Source: Gnetum montanum
Lineage: Eukaryota > Streptophyta > Gnetopsida > Gnetales > Gnetaceae
Assembly: GCA_015680685.1 (NCBI GenBank)
Contig: MNCI01023457.1
Location: forward strand, 718,586-782,585
DNA length: 64,000 nucleotides
Reading direction: 5' to 3'
The notes below the pieces were generated by a model. That model was not told the DNA's origin, did no database searches, and was given only the letters and a program-made list of their open reading frames with translations. Below are positions 22,734-35,574 of this stretch, one piece after another (within the stretch, counting starts at the first letter, position 1; each line of letters starts with the position of its first letter). The position numbers and the translations under genes are program-made.

Positions 22734-23970
22734 TGGTGTGCTTAAAATGTTAAGTAAAATGGGGAAATTTTTTTTTGCATGGTTGTATGGTTATTGTGTT
22801 TGTAGGAATATGTACATGGGAAACCAAGATGAGCTGAAGAGGACAAGGAACGAACTATCCTAGAGCTCAAAGAAGGAGGTCATTCACATGTCTTCAAACA
22901 AATATCCAAAGAATGTGGAAAAAGACCTAATATTGTACAAGAAAAGTGAACATCATTAAAAAATATGGAAGATCAAGGCTATGATAAGGAATGATGCATT
23001 CAAAAGACAAAGGAAGATGAAGAAAGATGTTTTTGGGAAGTAGGAGATGTCTTGGTAGATTTGGGATGAACTTAGAGAAAATTCAAAAAGACATCTTCAA
23101 AAAAGCAAGACATCTTTCCCTAGTCAAAGATGTCTTTCATGAGGAAAAAGTGCCTTTATAGAATGTAGAACAAATATAGAAAGACAACTTCCATTGAGCA
23201 AAGATGTCTTCTAGGATGGAGACTTCAGAAAGGCATCTTTTAGAAAACAAAGACGTCTTCCTAGATTTGAGGGCAAATATAGAGAGATGTCTCAGGCATG
23301 AAAAGGATGTCTCCCATGACTGTTAGTGATTGTTAGCTAGCCATTTCATGAGATTCAAAAAGGATTTAGTAACATGACAACTATAAGAAGACTTGATGTG
23401 CCTTGGGAAAAGTGCAAGTCTTGTTGTACTCATTGTACAATCATTTATAATCATTAAATTCTTTATTTCTCTTCATTATGTTATTATTTTGGGATTGTAA
23501 GGTGTGCTATACCTAATTGTACAAGGATCAACAAATTGAATTGTAATATTTCGTTGTAATTCTTGCTCTTGTTCCCCTATGGGATTGAGTTCCTTGAGCT
23601 TGTTGGGATCTTGTGGGATTGAGTTGTTGGTGTTGTGGTACAACACTCTAGTATGTAGCTCAAGATTGTAAAGGTTGTGGAGGCCTTAAAATCACACTTC
23701 CAAGCCTGATGGAACCTTGAAAATTTGAGTGATTTATGCTACAGTACAACACTCTAGAATGAGGCTTGACAATTGTGTAGGGTGTGGATCCTTCAATCAC
23801 AATTTAAGAGCAACAAACTTTAGAGGTGTGTTTGTGATCTACCCTCTAAGTGTGGAGTACCCAAGTTGGGAAACCATGTAAATTTGTGTTTGTGTGCTTT
23901 TTTTTATGAAGGTTTAATTTGGGAAACTTATTATTTCCTTCCTTCCCTTTTCTAAGTTCTATGATGCACA
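22734..23970 (+). repeat. 5' LTR of element K
   Basis: It begins TGGTGTGCTTAAAATG and ends near ATGATGCACA, two bases before the primer site. The first 240 bp match the 3' copy at 27659-27884. Between 23020 and 23320 the words AAGATGTCTT and AAGACATCTT recur at least eight times on both strands. Because they are inverted repeats with arms AAGA/TCTT, they could pair or bind a dimeric factor. Confidence 0.75.
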
Positions 23971-23972
23971 AG

Positions 23973-23984
23973 TGGTATTAGAGC
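23973..23984 (+). other. Primer-binding site, initiator-Met type (element K)
   Basis: TGGTATTAGAGC, one change from the standard copia site TGGTATCAGAGC. It directly follows the 5' LTR. Confidence 0.85.
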
Positions 23985-23985
23985 C

Positions 23986-25711
23986 TAGTACTCTATGTTT
24001 CAAAATCAACTTCAAGAGTGAACAATGGAGGGAGCTTCTTACACAAATCCACCAATGTTTGACATTTGAATTCACCTATTGGAAAGCTAGAATGCAAGGG
24101 TTCTTTGAATCCATTGAGTTTGAAGTTTGGGAGATAATCTTGAAAGGCTACACTCCACCTATTGATAGCACCACTGACATCATCAAGCCTTGTAAGAAAT
24201 GGTCTCAAGAGAAAAATGATAAGTTCATGTTTGATTCAAAAGTAAGAAATTGTTTATATTGTGCATGGAATAAATTTGAATTCAATAGGGTAGTAGGATG
24301 TAAAACAACCAAAGAAATTTTGGAAACTTTAGAAGCTACTTATGAAGGAACCTTTATTGTTAAGTAATCAAAATTTTTAGTTTTGCAAAGTATATATGAT
24401 AAACTCAAATTGTGAGAAGGTGAGAAAATCAAGGATTATTTTTCTAGAGCTAATGATCTTGTTGTAGCCATTAGAGGAATAGGAAAAGACTTGCCTAAAA
24501 TCAATGTCATCATTAAAATGATCAAAACTCTATAACTAGAGTTCAGGCCTAAGATCATATCCATTGAGAAAATCAGAGACTTCTCAACTTTGAGATTTGA
24601 GAAACTTCAAAGTGCTCCCATCACTTATGAAATGAATCTCATATGTGAAGAAGCAATTCAATAAAAGCTATTGCTCTAAAGAATGTCTCCAAGGAGATGG
24701 AGATCAATGAGCATGATGAGGAAAATGAATATGAGATTTCTCTTCTCTTAAGAAGACTACAATGATTTCTTACAAGAAGAAACAAAGGGACATCTTAGCA
24801 ATAATAAAGGCCAAATTTCTTCAGAGGCAGAGAAAGAGGTAGAAATTTTTTAAATTATTCTAATCTAGATTTCTCTTCCATAGAGTGTTGGGTTTGTGAA
24901 GGAAGAGGCCATATGGCCTTTGAATGTCCTAGTGATCCAAATGATAGAAAAATTCAACCAAAGAATAGATCCAATGATGAGGAACTAAAAAGACCAACTT
25001 TTATACAAGTTGGGATGATGATGATAAAAGTGAAGAAGAAGCATGCAATTCTCCTAAAGATTCTTATCTCATTTGCATGACACTTGTTGATGAATCTTTC
25101 TTACATATAGTTGAACCACATGATAAGTGTGACAAGAGGTATAGTGAATTTACAAAAGAAGTTTTTGTCTTACATGATTTGATTAGGAAGGCAAAGAAAC
25201 TAGTTCTTTCTAAGTTAAATGCTATTCATGCTAAAATGAAAGAACTGATCTTAGACATAAAAGCTAATATTCAATCACTAACATCTTGTAACAAGGATTA
25301 TAGCAAGATTTAAGATGAGGAGATTCTTGAAAACTAGGCAAAGAACTTAGAGGATGCAACACATGAAAATGCAAGCTCAAGCCCAAGCATAGTAAGGTTT
25401 TATAACTCTAATCTTAAGGATAATACTAATTTTATAAGTAAAAATTATGGTTTTATACAAACTCTTAATCAAGATGATCAAAATGAGATTAATGCTTGGT
25501 CTTGTCAAAAGGGCTTTGGTAAGGAAATTTGCAGGTATCAATAAGAGAGTATGAAGAGAAGTGGAGTTTTGAAAATAATGCAAAAATTGATTCAAAGTTC
25601 TATCACAAGGAAAATGAAAAAATAGAGACATCACATACACAATCTAATGAAAGAGAACCTAAGGATGAGGAGGTACTTCATGATAGGGAACCTCATCTCA
25701 AACTCCATTAA
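23986..25711 (+). pseudogene. copia gag of element K
   Basis: The open frame at 23972-24367 carries FTYWKARMQGFFESIEFEVW and NRVVGCKTTKEILETLEATYEG. Beyond a stop it continues with FSRANDLVVAIRGIGKDLP and LEFRPKIISIEKI, the UBN2-type copia gag pattern. A CCHC zinc knuckle, CWVCEGRGHMAFEC, lies at 24896-24937 with all four ligands. Two later open pieces (25077-25313 and 25529-25711) are Lys/Glu-rich and helical, as in the long gag tail of SIRE elements. It is broken by several stops. Confidence 0.78.
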
Positions 25712-27658
25712 TCTTTTGAATTTATCGATAAGCAGGGTAAGTCAAGGTAAGTCTCTGTCTCTTTGCTTACTAGTTAATAAGAATAGTATATGAGAAGTAT
25801 TAAATTATCTATGTCCAAATCATATATGGTGAAATAAGTGTCTAGAGAATTTCTTATATTAATTGGTTTTGTGAAGACTTATATAATAACACTTGTAATA
25901 ATTTTCCTTGGTTTGATTTCTTGTCTTGCTTAATCTAAAATTCTTGTGATGATCTATTTCTATGCTCATAGTGTTTGGAATGATTTTTACCATTTATAAC
26001 ATGAGACAAACCTTATCAATATTGCTGGTTGAAGATCTAAATCTCGACAAATTAAGCTTAAGGTTGATCTATATTTATAGTTTGTTTGTGATTTTTGCAC
26101 ATTGACCTTAGTAGCACATATGTAGGGGGAGTCTACATCTCAATCATCTTGGGGGCCATCAATGTAGGGGGAGTTCATGGACACTTCAACCAAAATGCAC
26201 AATGAGCAAGAAAAGAACTTCAAGAGGTATTTAATGTGATGGAAAAGTCTTGTATGGTTAACTTTAAAAGGTACTTAACAATATATGAATACTTAGTTCC
26301 TTATCAAAATCTATTGTTTGTAAATGATTGTGGTTATTGTATTGACTTGTAAAACATGCATGACTTTCATATTCTTTTGATAAATTCTTTTTCTTGAATC
26401 TTGAATTACATGATGCTATTTATTAGATCAGGTATCTTTAGCATAAATCTTTGTTGATCCTCATGGATTTTGAATAGACAACCCACCTATCCAATGTTTA
26501 ATAATAAGATTAAGCATGAAGTATCTATTTCTATACAGAAAGTAGTTGATATAATGAGTAAGGCCATGATCATTTTTGGGTATTTGTGCCTTGGATTAAG
26601 TTGTCCATTGAATAATTTCCTTTGAGATGCAAATTTTGGAACAAGTTGAAGATTGCTATATGCTCATTTACCAAGATGAAGATCCATACTAATTACTTAT
26701 TTTGAAGATAGATTACTTGCTCCTCAATGTTCACACTTTACTTCAAGCTTAAATATTGGTTGAAAAGCTTGGATCAATTCTTGATATATGTGTGGCAAAA
26801 CTTGTAATATTCTTTATTTTCTATTTATGATACTTAATGAAACACCTATTTCTATATGTTCTATCTTTGATATCTTGTATTAATAGAATATTTTTACATG
26901 ATCATATTTACATTAGGAGAGAAGTGTATGAATGTATATTTATTAGCATATTTTTGATCAATGGTTTTGGATGATGCATTGCCTTGAACAAAAAATGGAG
27001 TATTCATGTCTCACTCATAGCTTTAACCTTTAAAATTAAATGTTGATGGTTCTTATTTAATTAATTGTAGCCCCTTGTTTTGACCTCAAAGAGTAGTTCT
27101 TACAATCATACCTTAAGTGAAGGATGTAGTATATTCCTCACTACTTTTTAAGCAATAACATGATTATTGTATGGGAATGTATTCATTTGACATCAATGGT
27201 TTTCCATTGTGAAGTTTTATGGCTATATTTACCTTATCATCAAGATATGCCCATTTGCTAATGTTTTATAAAGTTGAAGATTCTCTGAATTCTAAGCACA
27301 TTGCACTACTAATGAATTATTGCTTTATAGATAGGTTGCTTAAGCCTTTGCTTCAACTTCAAGATTGAATTTCACTTTGAAGGTTTGTTTTGCGCTTGCA
27401 AAGTTTGGGGCACCTATTCATGGACCTAATAAATACATACTCCCTATATCTTTTAGTATTATGATACTTGACTCTCCACATTATGTTGTGATTGTTTTTC
27501 TTTTCTATCTTTTCTACCCAAGTTTGTGCACTGTATCCATTTTTTTGTTGTTCAAAAAGGGGGAGAGTAGTATGGTTATATTTGTATGATCACCACTCAA
27601 TTTTCTTAAGTTTGGAACATCACAAACAAAGGGAGATTTTGGACCTTTTGGTGTGTTT
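25712..27658 (+). other. Pol-less 3' region of element K
   Basis: No copia protease, integrase, RT or RNase H motif is visible in any frame, although pol should lie here. AGGGGGAG purine tracts recur (about 26124, 26165 and 27558). The last, TTCAAAAAGGGGGAGAG, sits about 95 bp before the 3' LTR, as in SIRE-type elements. A second, shorter purine tract, CAAAGGGAGATTTTGG, lies immediately before the LTR. Confidence 0.6.
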
Positions 27659-27884
27659 TGGTGTGCTCAAAATGTTAAGTAAAATGGAGACAAAATTTAT
27701 TTGCATGGTTGTATTGTTATTGTGTTTGTAGGACTATGTACATGGGAAACCAAGATGAGCTAAAGAGGACAAGGAATGAACTATCCTAGAGCTCAAAGAA
27801 GGAGGTCATTCACATGTCTTCAAACAAATATCCAAAGAATGTGGACAAAGACCTAATATTGTACAAGCAAAGTGAGCAAAGTAG
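27659..27884 (+). repeat. 3' LTR fragment of element K
   Basis: This matches the first 226 bp of the 5' LTR, through TAATATTGTACAAG, then stops. TTTTGGTGTG is duplicated at its start. The following base pairs belong to ORF3 of C, so the fragment was truncated by a deletion. Confidence 0.8.
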
Positions 27885-28640
27885 CTCTGACTGGATTGCA
27901 GTAATACTATTTGAAAGAACAAAGACATCTAGAAGCAGTTGCTCAATTCCCATGAGTTGGCCTAGTAGTTTTTCATACTATGCTATGCTTAATTTTCTGC
28001 TTATGATTCCTGTGGATGTTTGAACATCTTTGAGTGTAGTGACATCTAGTATAGACGCTGTAGGTGCATAAAGTATTTTACTAATTCTATTAGCAACCAC
28101 CTCTACTACTGTCTCCTATCCTTGGTGCTACGTCACCAACATTATTGCCTCCTGACCTTTCTCCAAGTGCACCGAGAAGGTTGTGGTGTTCCCAGAAATT
28201 TCTAGGAGTGGCTACTATTTTGTGAAAGATATTGTGACCTCTCTAACACTAGGATTCAACCTCATGGACAACTGTGTTTTTTGGGTCAAGAAAATGGATC
28301 CACCTCTTTCCATTAGGCTAATTGTTCAAGACACCTCATTTAGGTGACTCATTATTGCCTGGTACATGGATGGATCCTCACCACTTGTGCCTGCTCATTG
28401 CTTTTGTTTAATCAAGAGCCATTCTCAGTATTCACACAACCATTGGGCTTTTGCAATGATGTTTGGCATAGTTGTTTGAGTGGTAAGTGAAGGTGGTGGT
28501 TGTTGCCCCTCTTATTAAATGATCATTGTGGGCACTTTGTCTTTCATCATCTTTGCCCAAATAGCAGTTGGAGCATGCTTGACAACATCATTTGGATAAT
28601 GAACACTCCCTCCTCTCTAACAGAGTTTTCTAATAAGGCA
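27885..28640 (-). pseudogene. ORF3 remnant of element C
   Basis: It aligns with B around 4010-4700 (for example GACATCTAGTATAGACGCTG against GAAATGTCTAGTATAGATAT). The similarity begins at the first base after the K fragment. It corresponds to a middle part of ORF3; the C-terminal part is lost. Confidence 0.65.
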
Positions 28641-29640
28641 TGGGAAGGAACCTTTAGGAATGGGTAACATGTCTTTCTAGTTTCATAACTAGTGCTTTTA
28701 GCTTGTTTATTTGTCTAAGGGGTGTGCTTTGAATTCACATCATGTTTTTGTTATTATTTTTTTTTTCATTTTTTTCTTTTTGGATAGAAACCACACCATA
28801 CAAAGACTTTATTGAAATTCCTATTATTGGTTGACATAGAATAAGAAGAAGTCTATGAAAACACTCATGCACTCGAGCAAGTAGAAGAGTGTAAAGAGTA
28901 ATGAGTTCCCTTAAAGTCATACCCTATGCAAACCTTTGAATCCTTTCAAATTCTGGAAACTACCAAGGTAACAAATTTATTAAAAGTTTATTTAATGAAA
29001 AGGAATCTCAAACTTTCAAAACAAGGAAAACCATAGAGTTTGTGGGTGGGTGAATGTCGTAGACTTACTGCTTGTTCCATGAAAAAGAAACCATGACATA
29101 ACCAATGGTACAAAAATTCAAACATAGAAACTAAACATTAGCAAACAAAACATTAAGCACAAACCATCATTAGTAATAGCTATAGCACCATAGTGTCTTG
29201 TTGGCACAAAGCATGTTTATTAATAAAAAATAGAAAATCACACTAAAATAAAGTAAGATATATAAGAAAGTGTAAAATACTCAAGAAAGATTTAAATGTA
29301 CTAATGATGGTGTAAAACAAAAATGATGTAAAATAGAAAAAAATTTTAAAATCAAAAGGTGTAAAATAAACAAATTGCAAAGACATAATGTGTAAAATAA
29401 AAAATAGAAAAAATTGAGGAGCCATGTATATGATTAGCATGAATGGCCATCTCCCCCATGACTGAGTTGGAAGGAGGAGATTTAAGAAATTGAGTATGGT
29501 TACCCATCCATTGAGGTATTTTTTGTACTGGCTTACTTTAGCTTGTGGACAAGCTTTATCTATTGGATGTTGACCAACTAATTTTTGTTTGGGATTTTAG
29601 GTTTGTATATGATCATGGCCTTAAAATAAAAAGTTTTATC
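28640..29640 (-). other. Post-pol region of element C
   Basis: It includes the conserved block (AAGGGGTGTGCTTTGAATTC near 28720, CACACCATACAAAGAC near 28800). Compared with B it lacks the 6380-6840 equivalent and the ORF3 promoter-like module, so ORF3 and this block are nearly adjacent. This indicates an internal deletion. Confidence 0.5.
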
Positions 29641-30660
29641 AATATAGAAGGCCCCTCCCACAAAGTCTAAAATTTGGTTTTTTATAGTATGTGTGTGGGA
29701 TTCCAATAGAGAACCTTATCTCCTGGTTGGAATTTTACTTTCTATATTTTAAGATCATGACATTTCTTGTTGAATGCCTTGTGCACTTCATTTAAAGATA
29801 GGGATACCAATCAATTTTTTTCTAACACATTAAGGCTGATCAATTTTTCTTTTTGTGCTAGACTTAGGTCAAGATCTAGGTCACATGCTATTGAGAGTGT
29901 ACAGAGCTTAGATTGAATTGGGAGCATTGGAAGTTTTTTGTACACCAGCTTGTAGGGAGAGTAGCGAATAGGAAGTTTCCATGTTGAGTGGTAGGCCCAA
30001 AGGGCATTATTGAGTTTTGAAGCAGTCTCTCCTATATTTGCTAATAGTTCTTATTAGAATCTTTATGGTCTCCCTAGTAGTCACCTTTGCTTAACCGTTG
30101 GCTTGGGGGTGATAGGATGTTGTTAATTTATGTTCAACATCAAAGTGTTGCATTAGTTTTCAAAATTTGGCACCTATAAAATGGGTTCCATTGTCAGAAA
30201 TTAGTACATGTGGCACCCCAAACTTGTTCACAACATTTTGTTATACAAATTGAGTAGTAATGGATGATGTATAATTGGTGACGACGACTTCTTCTGTCCA
30301 TTTGTTATAGTAGTCAACAATGATAATTATATACACCTTTTTATTGGACATGGGTGTGATGGGACCCATGAAATATATGCCTCATATGTCAAAGGGTTCT
30401 AATGGTTGAATCCACTATTGAGAATCCTCCATTTGTGTGGTCATCCCCCCATCTCATTGATAGCATTCATAGGATTAGATAAATTAGTGGGCATCCCTGA
30501 AGATTGTGGGCCAATAGTATCCTACCATCAAGATTTTTATGGTCATGTATCTCCTAGCATAGTGGCCCCCATAAGAACCTTCATGAGCATCTTAGAGAAC
30601 ATGCAATTAATTTGCATCAGGTGCACATCAATAAACTAGGTCATTAACACACATGTTGTA
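29640..30660 (-). pseudogene. Integrase of element C
   Basis: Core pieces: GIYFMGPITPM (first Asp to Tyr), FGVPHVLISDNGTHF (second Asp kept), then HPQANG-stop-AKVTTRE (Glu to Lys). The zinc-binding part is broken. It is more conserved than B at the second catalytic position. Confidence 0.75.
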
Positions 30661-32240
30661 AAGATGTCCATTGATTTCCATGAAGTTCTTAACTTGATAA
30701 AGAAATTGTTATTTATTTCTATGGTATAGATCTTATGGCATCTTCTAAGTAAGAAGATAAGCAAGGATGCCATCATACCATTTTGGTTATGTAGGCATTT
30801 GTTAATTTATTGTAGCAATAAAGAGCAGTTCATTAGGAAATTGGTCAAAGAGTAGACTCTCCTCCTCTTTGTTATCCCATTGCAACTGAGACAAGTGATG
30901 AACGATCACATTCTTAGTCCCTTTTAAATATGTCATTGTAAGATCAAATTCCTGCAAGATCACTAGCCATCATATAACATGGGGGCTCGTCATTGGCTTG
31001 TTCATGAGGAAGTGGATTGCACTGTGGTTAGTATGCATAAACACTTTATATCTAAACACATAGTGCCTAAACTTTTCCAAAGCATACACCATTGTCATTA
31101 TTTCTTTTTCCATGGTGGTGTAATTTAGTTGTGCACTCACAATGCTTTAACTTGCACAATGGATGTAATATAGATGTTTCTTATTGTCCAAATATGTAAG
31201 CATAGCTTCCAAGGCATAGTTATATGCATCTGTCATGATATGGAATGGTTTGAACTAGTCAGGTGCTTGTAGAATTGGAGTATCTATGAGCTTTTGTTTG
31301 AGTCTTTAGAATGTATTTTCACATTCCTTGGCCTAGATGAAGGAAGCAACTTTCTTTGTTAACTTGACCAATAGTTTCATGATCTTAGAGAAGTTCTCTT
31401 TAAATTGCTGGTAGTAACCCTTGTGTCCAAGGAATGACCAAGCATCTTTGATAGTTTCTAGTTGATGGATGATTCCTTGGATGACCCTTATCTTTTTGAG
31501 GTCTACCTTGATCCCTTTTTGTGAAATTCAATGTTCCAATATAATGCCTTCTTAGACCATGAGTGACTCTTTTGCTAATTGAGCTACAATTTTTTTTTGC
31601 ACACATATTTTTAATACTTGCTCAAGGTAGTCCAAGGCTTTCTTTAATGTAGTGTCATAAGTGGAAAGTCATCCATGAAGACCTCCACTCCACTACCTAT
31701 TTTTTGCTGAAAGATACTTAAGACCAGACGTTAGAAAGTGACAGGAACATTACACAAATTACAAGGCATCTTGCAATATGTAAAGGTCCCCTAGGGACTT
31801 GTGAATGTTGCTTTGGCCTGATCTTCTTGTGCAATCTAAATTTGGTTATAGCCACTATAACCATCTAGAAAACTATAATAGCGATGCCCAGATATGGTGT
31901 CCAACACCTATTCAACAAATGACCATGAAAAATGATTTTTAAATGTTGCCATGTTTAACAAATTGAAGTCGATACAAACTTTCCATTTTCCACATTTCTT
32001 TAGCACTATGACAAGTGGATTGACCCACTCACTATTTGCAATGGGATAGATGCACCTTGCCTTTAGGAGTTGCTCAATTTTCTCCTTGACAAATTACTTC
32101 AATTTTGGGTTCAATCACTGTTGTGGTTGCCTCCTTAGCTTCATGGTTAGATTAGTGTAAATGTGGTGTTAGCATATCCATGGATTAATTCCAATGAGTT
32201 CAGGATATAACCAATTAAAGGTTGTTGGCCATGTATTGAC
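30660..32240 (-). pseudogene. RT and RNase H of element C
   Basis: RT pieces read leftward: NTWPTTFNWLYPELIGI, ANSEWVNPLVIV, VCIDFNLLNMATFK, SFLDGYSGYNQI, then GVEVFMDDFPL. The catalytic MDD is intact, unlike in B and D. RNase H pieces follow with LTTVQSTSS and LSCN-like ends, as in B. Stops and shifts are many. Confidence 0.75.
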
Positions 32241-32599
32241 CACTTTCAATGGTTTTGCTTTCTATTTAGGAGCAAGTTTGGCATTGAGTATGATTAGCTT
32301 GCCATTTTTCAAGAATGCATATTCTAGGCCGACAGGTAGAGTTTTCAACTCTATAGGATCTTGTTTAAAATTATTAGGGATCTCCAAATCTTCTCAATTG
32401 GTATAATTTTTTTCATCATTAGAGAGTTTGTGATAAACTTTCTCTAGTTCATTCATGCCTACAACATAAGTGCATGTCAAGCTCTTAGTAGGTTCCATGC
32501 ACATTATGTTGCTGTCAAAATTAGTAGTCAGCCACTATGTGCACTTTTCTTTTATGGTTGTTGCATATAGACACCTTTGAATATCTACCTCATGTGCAC

Positions 32600-33090
32600 A
32601 TTGCTTGCATGTAAAACTAGATGCTCATTTCATGGACCAGAGTTTTTGTACATAATGGCACCCTATATCACTATATGCAATGCATGGAACTCGTCTCTTC
32701 TTGATCTTTCCAAATGCATTTTCCTTTGATATCTCTAGGAAAAGATCTCTGATGCCCATTCTTGCATCAATAGTACTTAACCATGCCCTTCCCATAATTA
32801 TTGGAAAGTCCCCCTTGTAGTTTTCAACCTTTATTACTAGGAAATTAGTAGGATAAAAACACGCATAGATAGTGGTCAAAATGTCTTTGATTAGTCCTAA
32901 TAGAAAAATGATGGATTGGTCTACCAATTATAATATGATATTGCTCTTCCTGAGAGGCAACAGGTTCTAGGCAATATAGATCTCATGAGAAATCAAGTTC
33001 ACACTGGAATTTGAATCAAGAACAACCTTGCATGGTTCATTCCCAATAATATGAAAATATATAAGAGGACTTCTAGGATTAGCTAATTTC
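32600..33090 (-). pseudogene. Aspartic protease of element C
   Basis: The active-site region reads VVLDSNSSVNLISHEI, with Asn where Gly is expected. The open frame 32927-32625 contains LVDQSIIFLLGLIKDILTTI and IMGRAWLSTIDARMGIRDL, the second half of the family protease. Confidence 0.75.
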
Positions 33091-33369
33091 TTAGGAAGAT
33101 TTCCAGCCTAGATCCAATTAGATATGCCATGAATGAGCATAATAGTATGGATTTTGGATGGCATTTGGTTTGAAGGGGATCTAATGAAATGGTTTGTAGA
33201 CGATGAAGTAGGAGCAGGATGACGAGTCACCTAAGTCTATGAGGGCTTAATAGGGTTGTTGGTTTAGAAGAATGACCTTTTACAAGCATGATTTTGAACC
33301 CCTTGGTTGATGAACTAGTTATACATTAATAGCCTTGGTAGCATTATGTCCTTGTGGTTGGGTTGGAAG

Positions 33370-35420
33370 TTCACTCTGGACAGATGGAGTAAGTGGTAGT
33401 GCATTGAAGATGGAGGAATAGGTGTAGAAATAAGAGGAGGATAAGGATAAAATATGGCATTCCTCCTAGAATGTGGAGAGTGAGCTCTATAGTATTCAAG
33501 AGGGTAGTAGTGCTGTTGAAAAGGAGAAACATGATTGAAAGAGTCACGTGGAGATAGGATTTGCTGAATGTAATACCCATATGGATCTAGTTACATATAA
33601 GAATACTTCTACCTTAGTGGTGGCATCCCCCATGATAGTGATTTTTGCCACTATTGATATTGCTCATATGGTTGTAGTGGAGTTCCACTTGGATAATATT
33701 GTTGTTGTTGATGGAACTACTTGGGATTGCCTTGAGGATAAGGCAACCTTTTGGGTGCTTGCCTTTTTGCTAGTCATGGATTTAGAGCATACACCCTAGA
33801 TAACTGTAGGTATGACACAATGGGGCTTTGATGATTTTTAGAGTAGTTTGAAATTTTTCATCCAATAAATCTCACATTTTATCCACCTTACCCAAAATTT
33901 CAAACATAGATTTTTTGATTGACAATGTCTTTCTATTTACCACCTCATCAAGTGATGATTCCTCTTCATTATCACAAAATTGAACCTCCCTTTTTCTGAT
34001 GGAAGGATCCTTGTTGTATTCCTTTGTACTTTCAAATTTCCTCAGCTCTCCTTTTTCTTTTTCTTATTCAATTAGCCTTTGGACTTTGAGTTTAGATAGT
34101 CTCCCTTGGGAATAGACCCCAATAGTTCTCCTCATTTTGATCTAAGTCCATCTATGATATGATAAAGTTATTCTCATTGAGAATACCCATGGCTAGGGCA
34201 TTGATGTATAAGAGAATACAATTTACCCATGGTAGCATCCAAGGGTTCATGGTTTCCTTGATTCCATGCTTGGATTTACCTTCTCAAGTTAGAAACTCTA
34301 GAATTCATCTGATACTTATTGTTAAATAGCTTGAGCATTGTACTCCATCGAGAAATAGATTCTATCTCCAAGGACCAGTACTAGTACCAACTTTTTGCTT
34401 CTTTGATGAGTGTCCTAGGAAATAGCTTTGGTTTCTGTTAATCATTTTCAATAATTTGTAAGAAACAGGCATCATTAAAAGCTTGAAGATGTATATGTGG
34501 ATTAGAATTATATCTACCCTTAAATCTGGGAATATTGTTCATATCAAGTCGTCTGATCCGACCATCTTTCACATGCCTAGTTGGAATTTTTACAACCTTT
34601 GCAATATTTAGCATGCTTTGAGTTGCTAGCAAAGGCCCATCATCATTATTATTTCATTATTGCTGATGATATCCTCTATTACCCCTTCATTCATTGTGGA
34701 CCTAGTGATCATTATTATTGTCTTGTTGTTCACCTTCATTATGGTTGTTTGTTCTACAACGTTTGTTAGAAATAGAAGAGAAAGAAAAAGATGTAGATGA
34801 AGAGAGCAAAGAGGGAGGAAGATTGCCATTACCATGGTATCTACCAACTTCCCTTCAGTTTTCATAGCCGTGTTCATTAGTTTTCTTATCATTTTGATGC
34901 TTATTTGAGCCCTACCATGATTGCCATCTTTACTTGAACCTAGATTATTGATAGTGGATTGCAGATTTAGGGCCACACCCCCATTGCTAGTAATAAGGGA
35001 TGTAGAATTTTCTTGTTGAGAGACCCTAGAGGGAGGGTCCTCATTGTCATGTTGGTTAAGCAAGAACATGGGATTGGTGAACCATTTCCCCTTCACAAAC
35101 TCATGGTGCTTCTTCTGATGTCAATCTTTTCTACATTGTGTTTCAGTGGGATGGTAGTCTTGGTAGTCGTAATCATGTATCACATACTTCTCTTGAAGAT
35201 CTGGAATGCCAACCTTCTTAAGAATTTGAAATAGCATGATTGACATAGATCAATCAGGAGGCATTACAATGTTTCCTTCCATATCATGCCATTGCAGTTG
35301 TTCATCCTGATGTAGGATGAAGGTAAAATCAAACATAGTCTCATCTAGATGAGTATATACCACCTTGCATTCTTAAGGGATTGAAAATTTAGTATCATCA
35401 TGCCTATGAGAAGAAGACAT
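33370..35420 (-). pseudogene. gag of element C
   Basis: The start codon at 35418-35420 is kept (MSSSHRHDDTKFS). The N-terminal block continues past stops to KGKWFTNPMFLLNQHDNED (open from 35096). A Ser/Asn/His-rich linker follows. The core, IPRFKGRYNSNPHIHLQAFND, then SWYWSLEIESISRWSTML, runs from about 34545 to 34100 and is a typical Retrotrans_gag. A Pro/Tyr-rich tail lies at 33370-33620. Confidence 0.78.
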
Positions 35421-35555
35421 CTTGCAATAAAAATAAAATATCAGTGTGCTTATGTGATTATATTTATTATGAGAATGATTTTGACCTTAGGGTTCATCCA
35501 ATAATGTTAATGATGTTCACTAAAACTAGATAGCACATGTTTCAAACAAAAAGAG

Positions 35556-35573
35556 TCCCTAGAAATGACACCA
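35556..35573 (-). other. Primer-binding site, decayed (element C)
   Basis: The sense strand reads TGGTGTCATTTCTAGGGA, a degenerate version of the tRNA-Asp type site, one base from the LTR end. Confidence 0.6.
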
Positions 35574-35574
35574 A

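Larger units (their letters stand above)
22734..27884 (+). mobile_element. SIRE-like copia element K carrying gag but no pol
   Basis: Two direct repeats (22734 to about 23970 and 27659-27884), an initiator-Met primer site, a copia gag and a long 3' region with a SIRE-like purine tract, but no protease, integrase, RT or RNase H. This is the arrangement called TR-GAG (terminal repeats with gag). The element is inserted in T's integrase. Its 3' LTR is cut after 226 bp where Athila-like ORF3 of C begins. Confidence 0.75.

Noticed and set aside
29243-29440. Hydrophobic, Phe-rich frames (also 7450-7632, 44796-45011 and 59392-59610)
   Set aside because: They arise from A-rich tracts such as AAATAAAATAAA read on the opposite strand; composition alone explains them.
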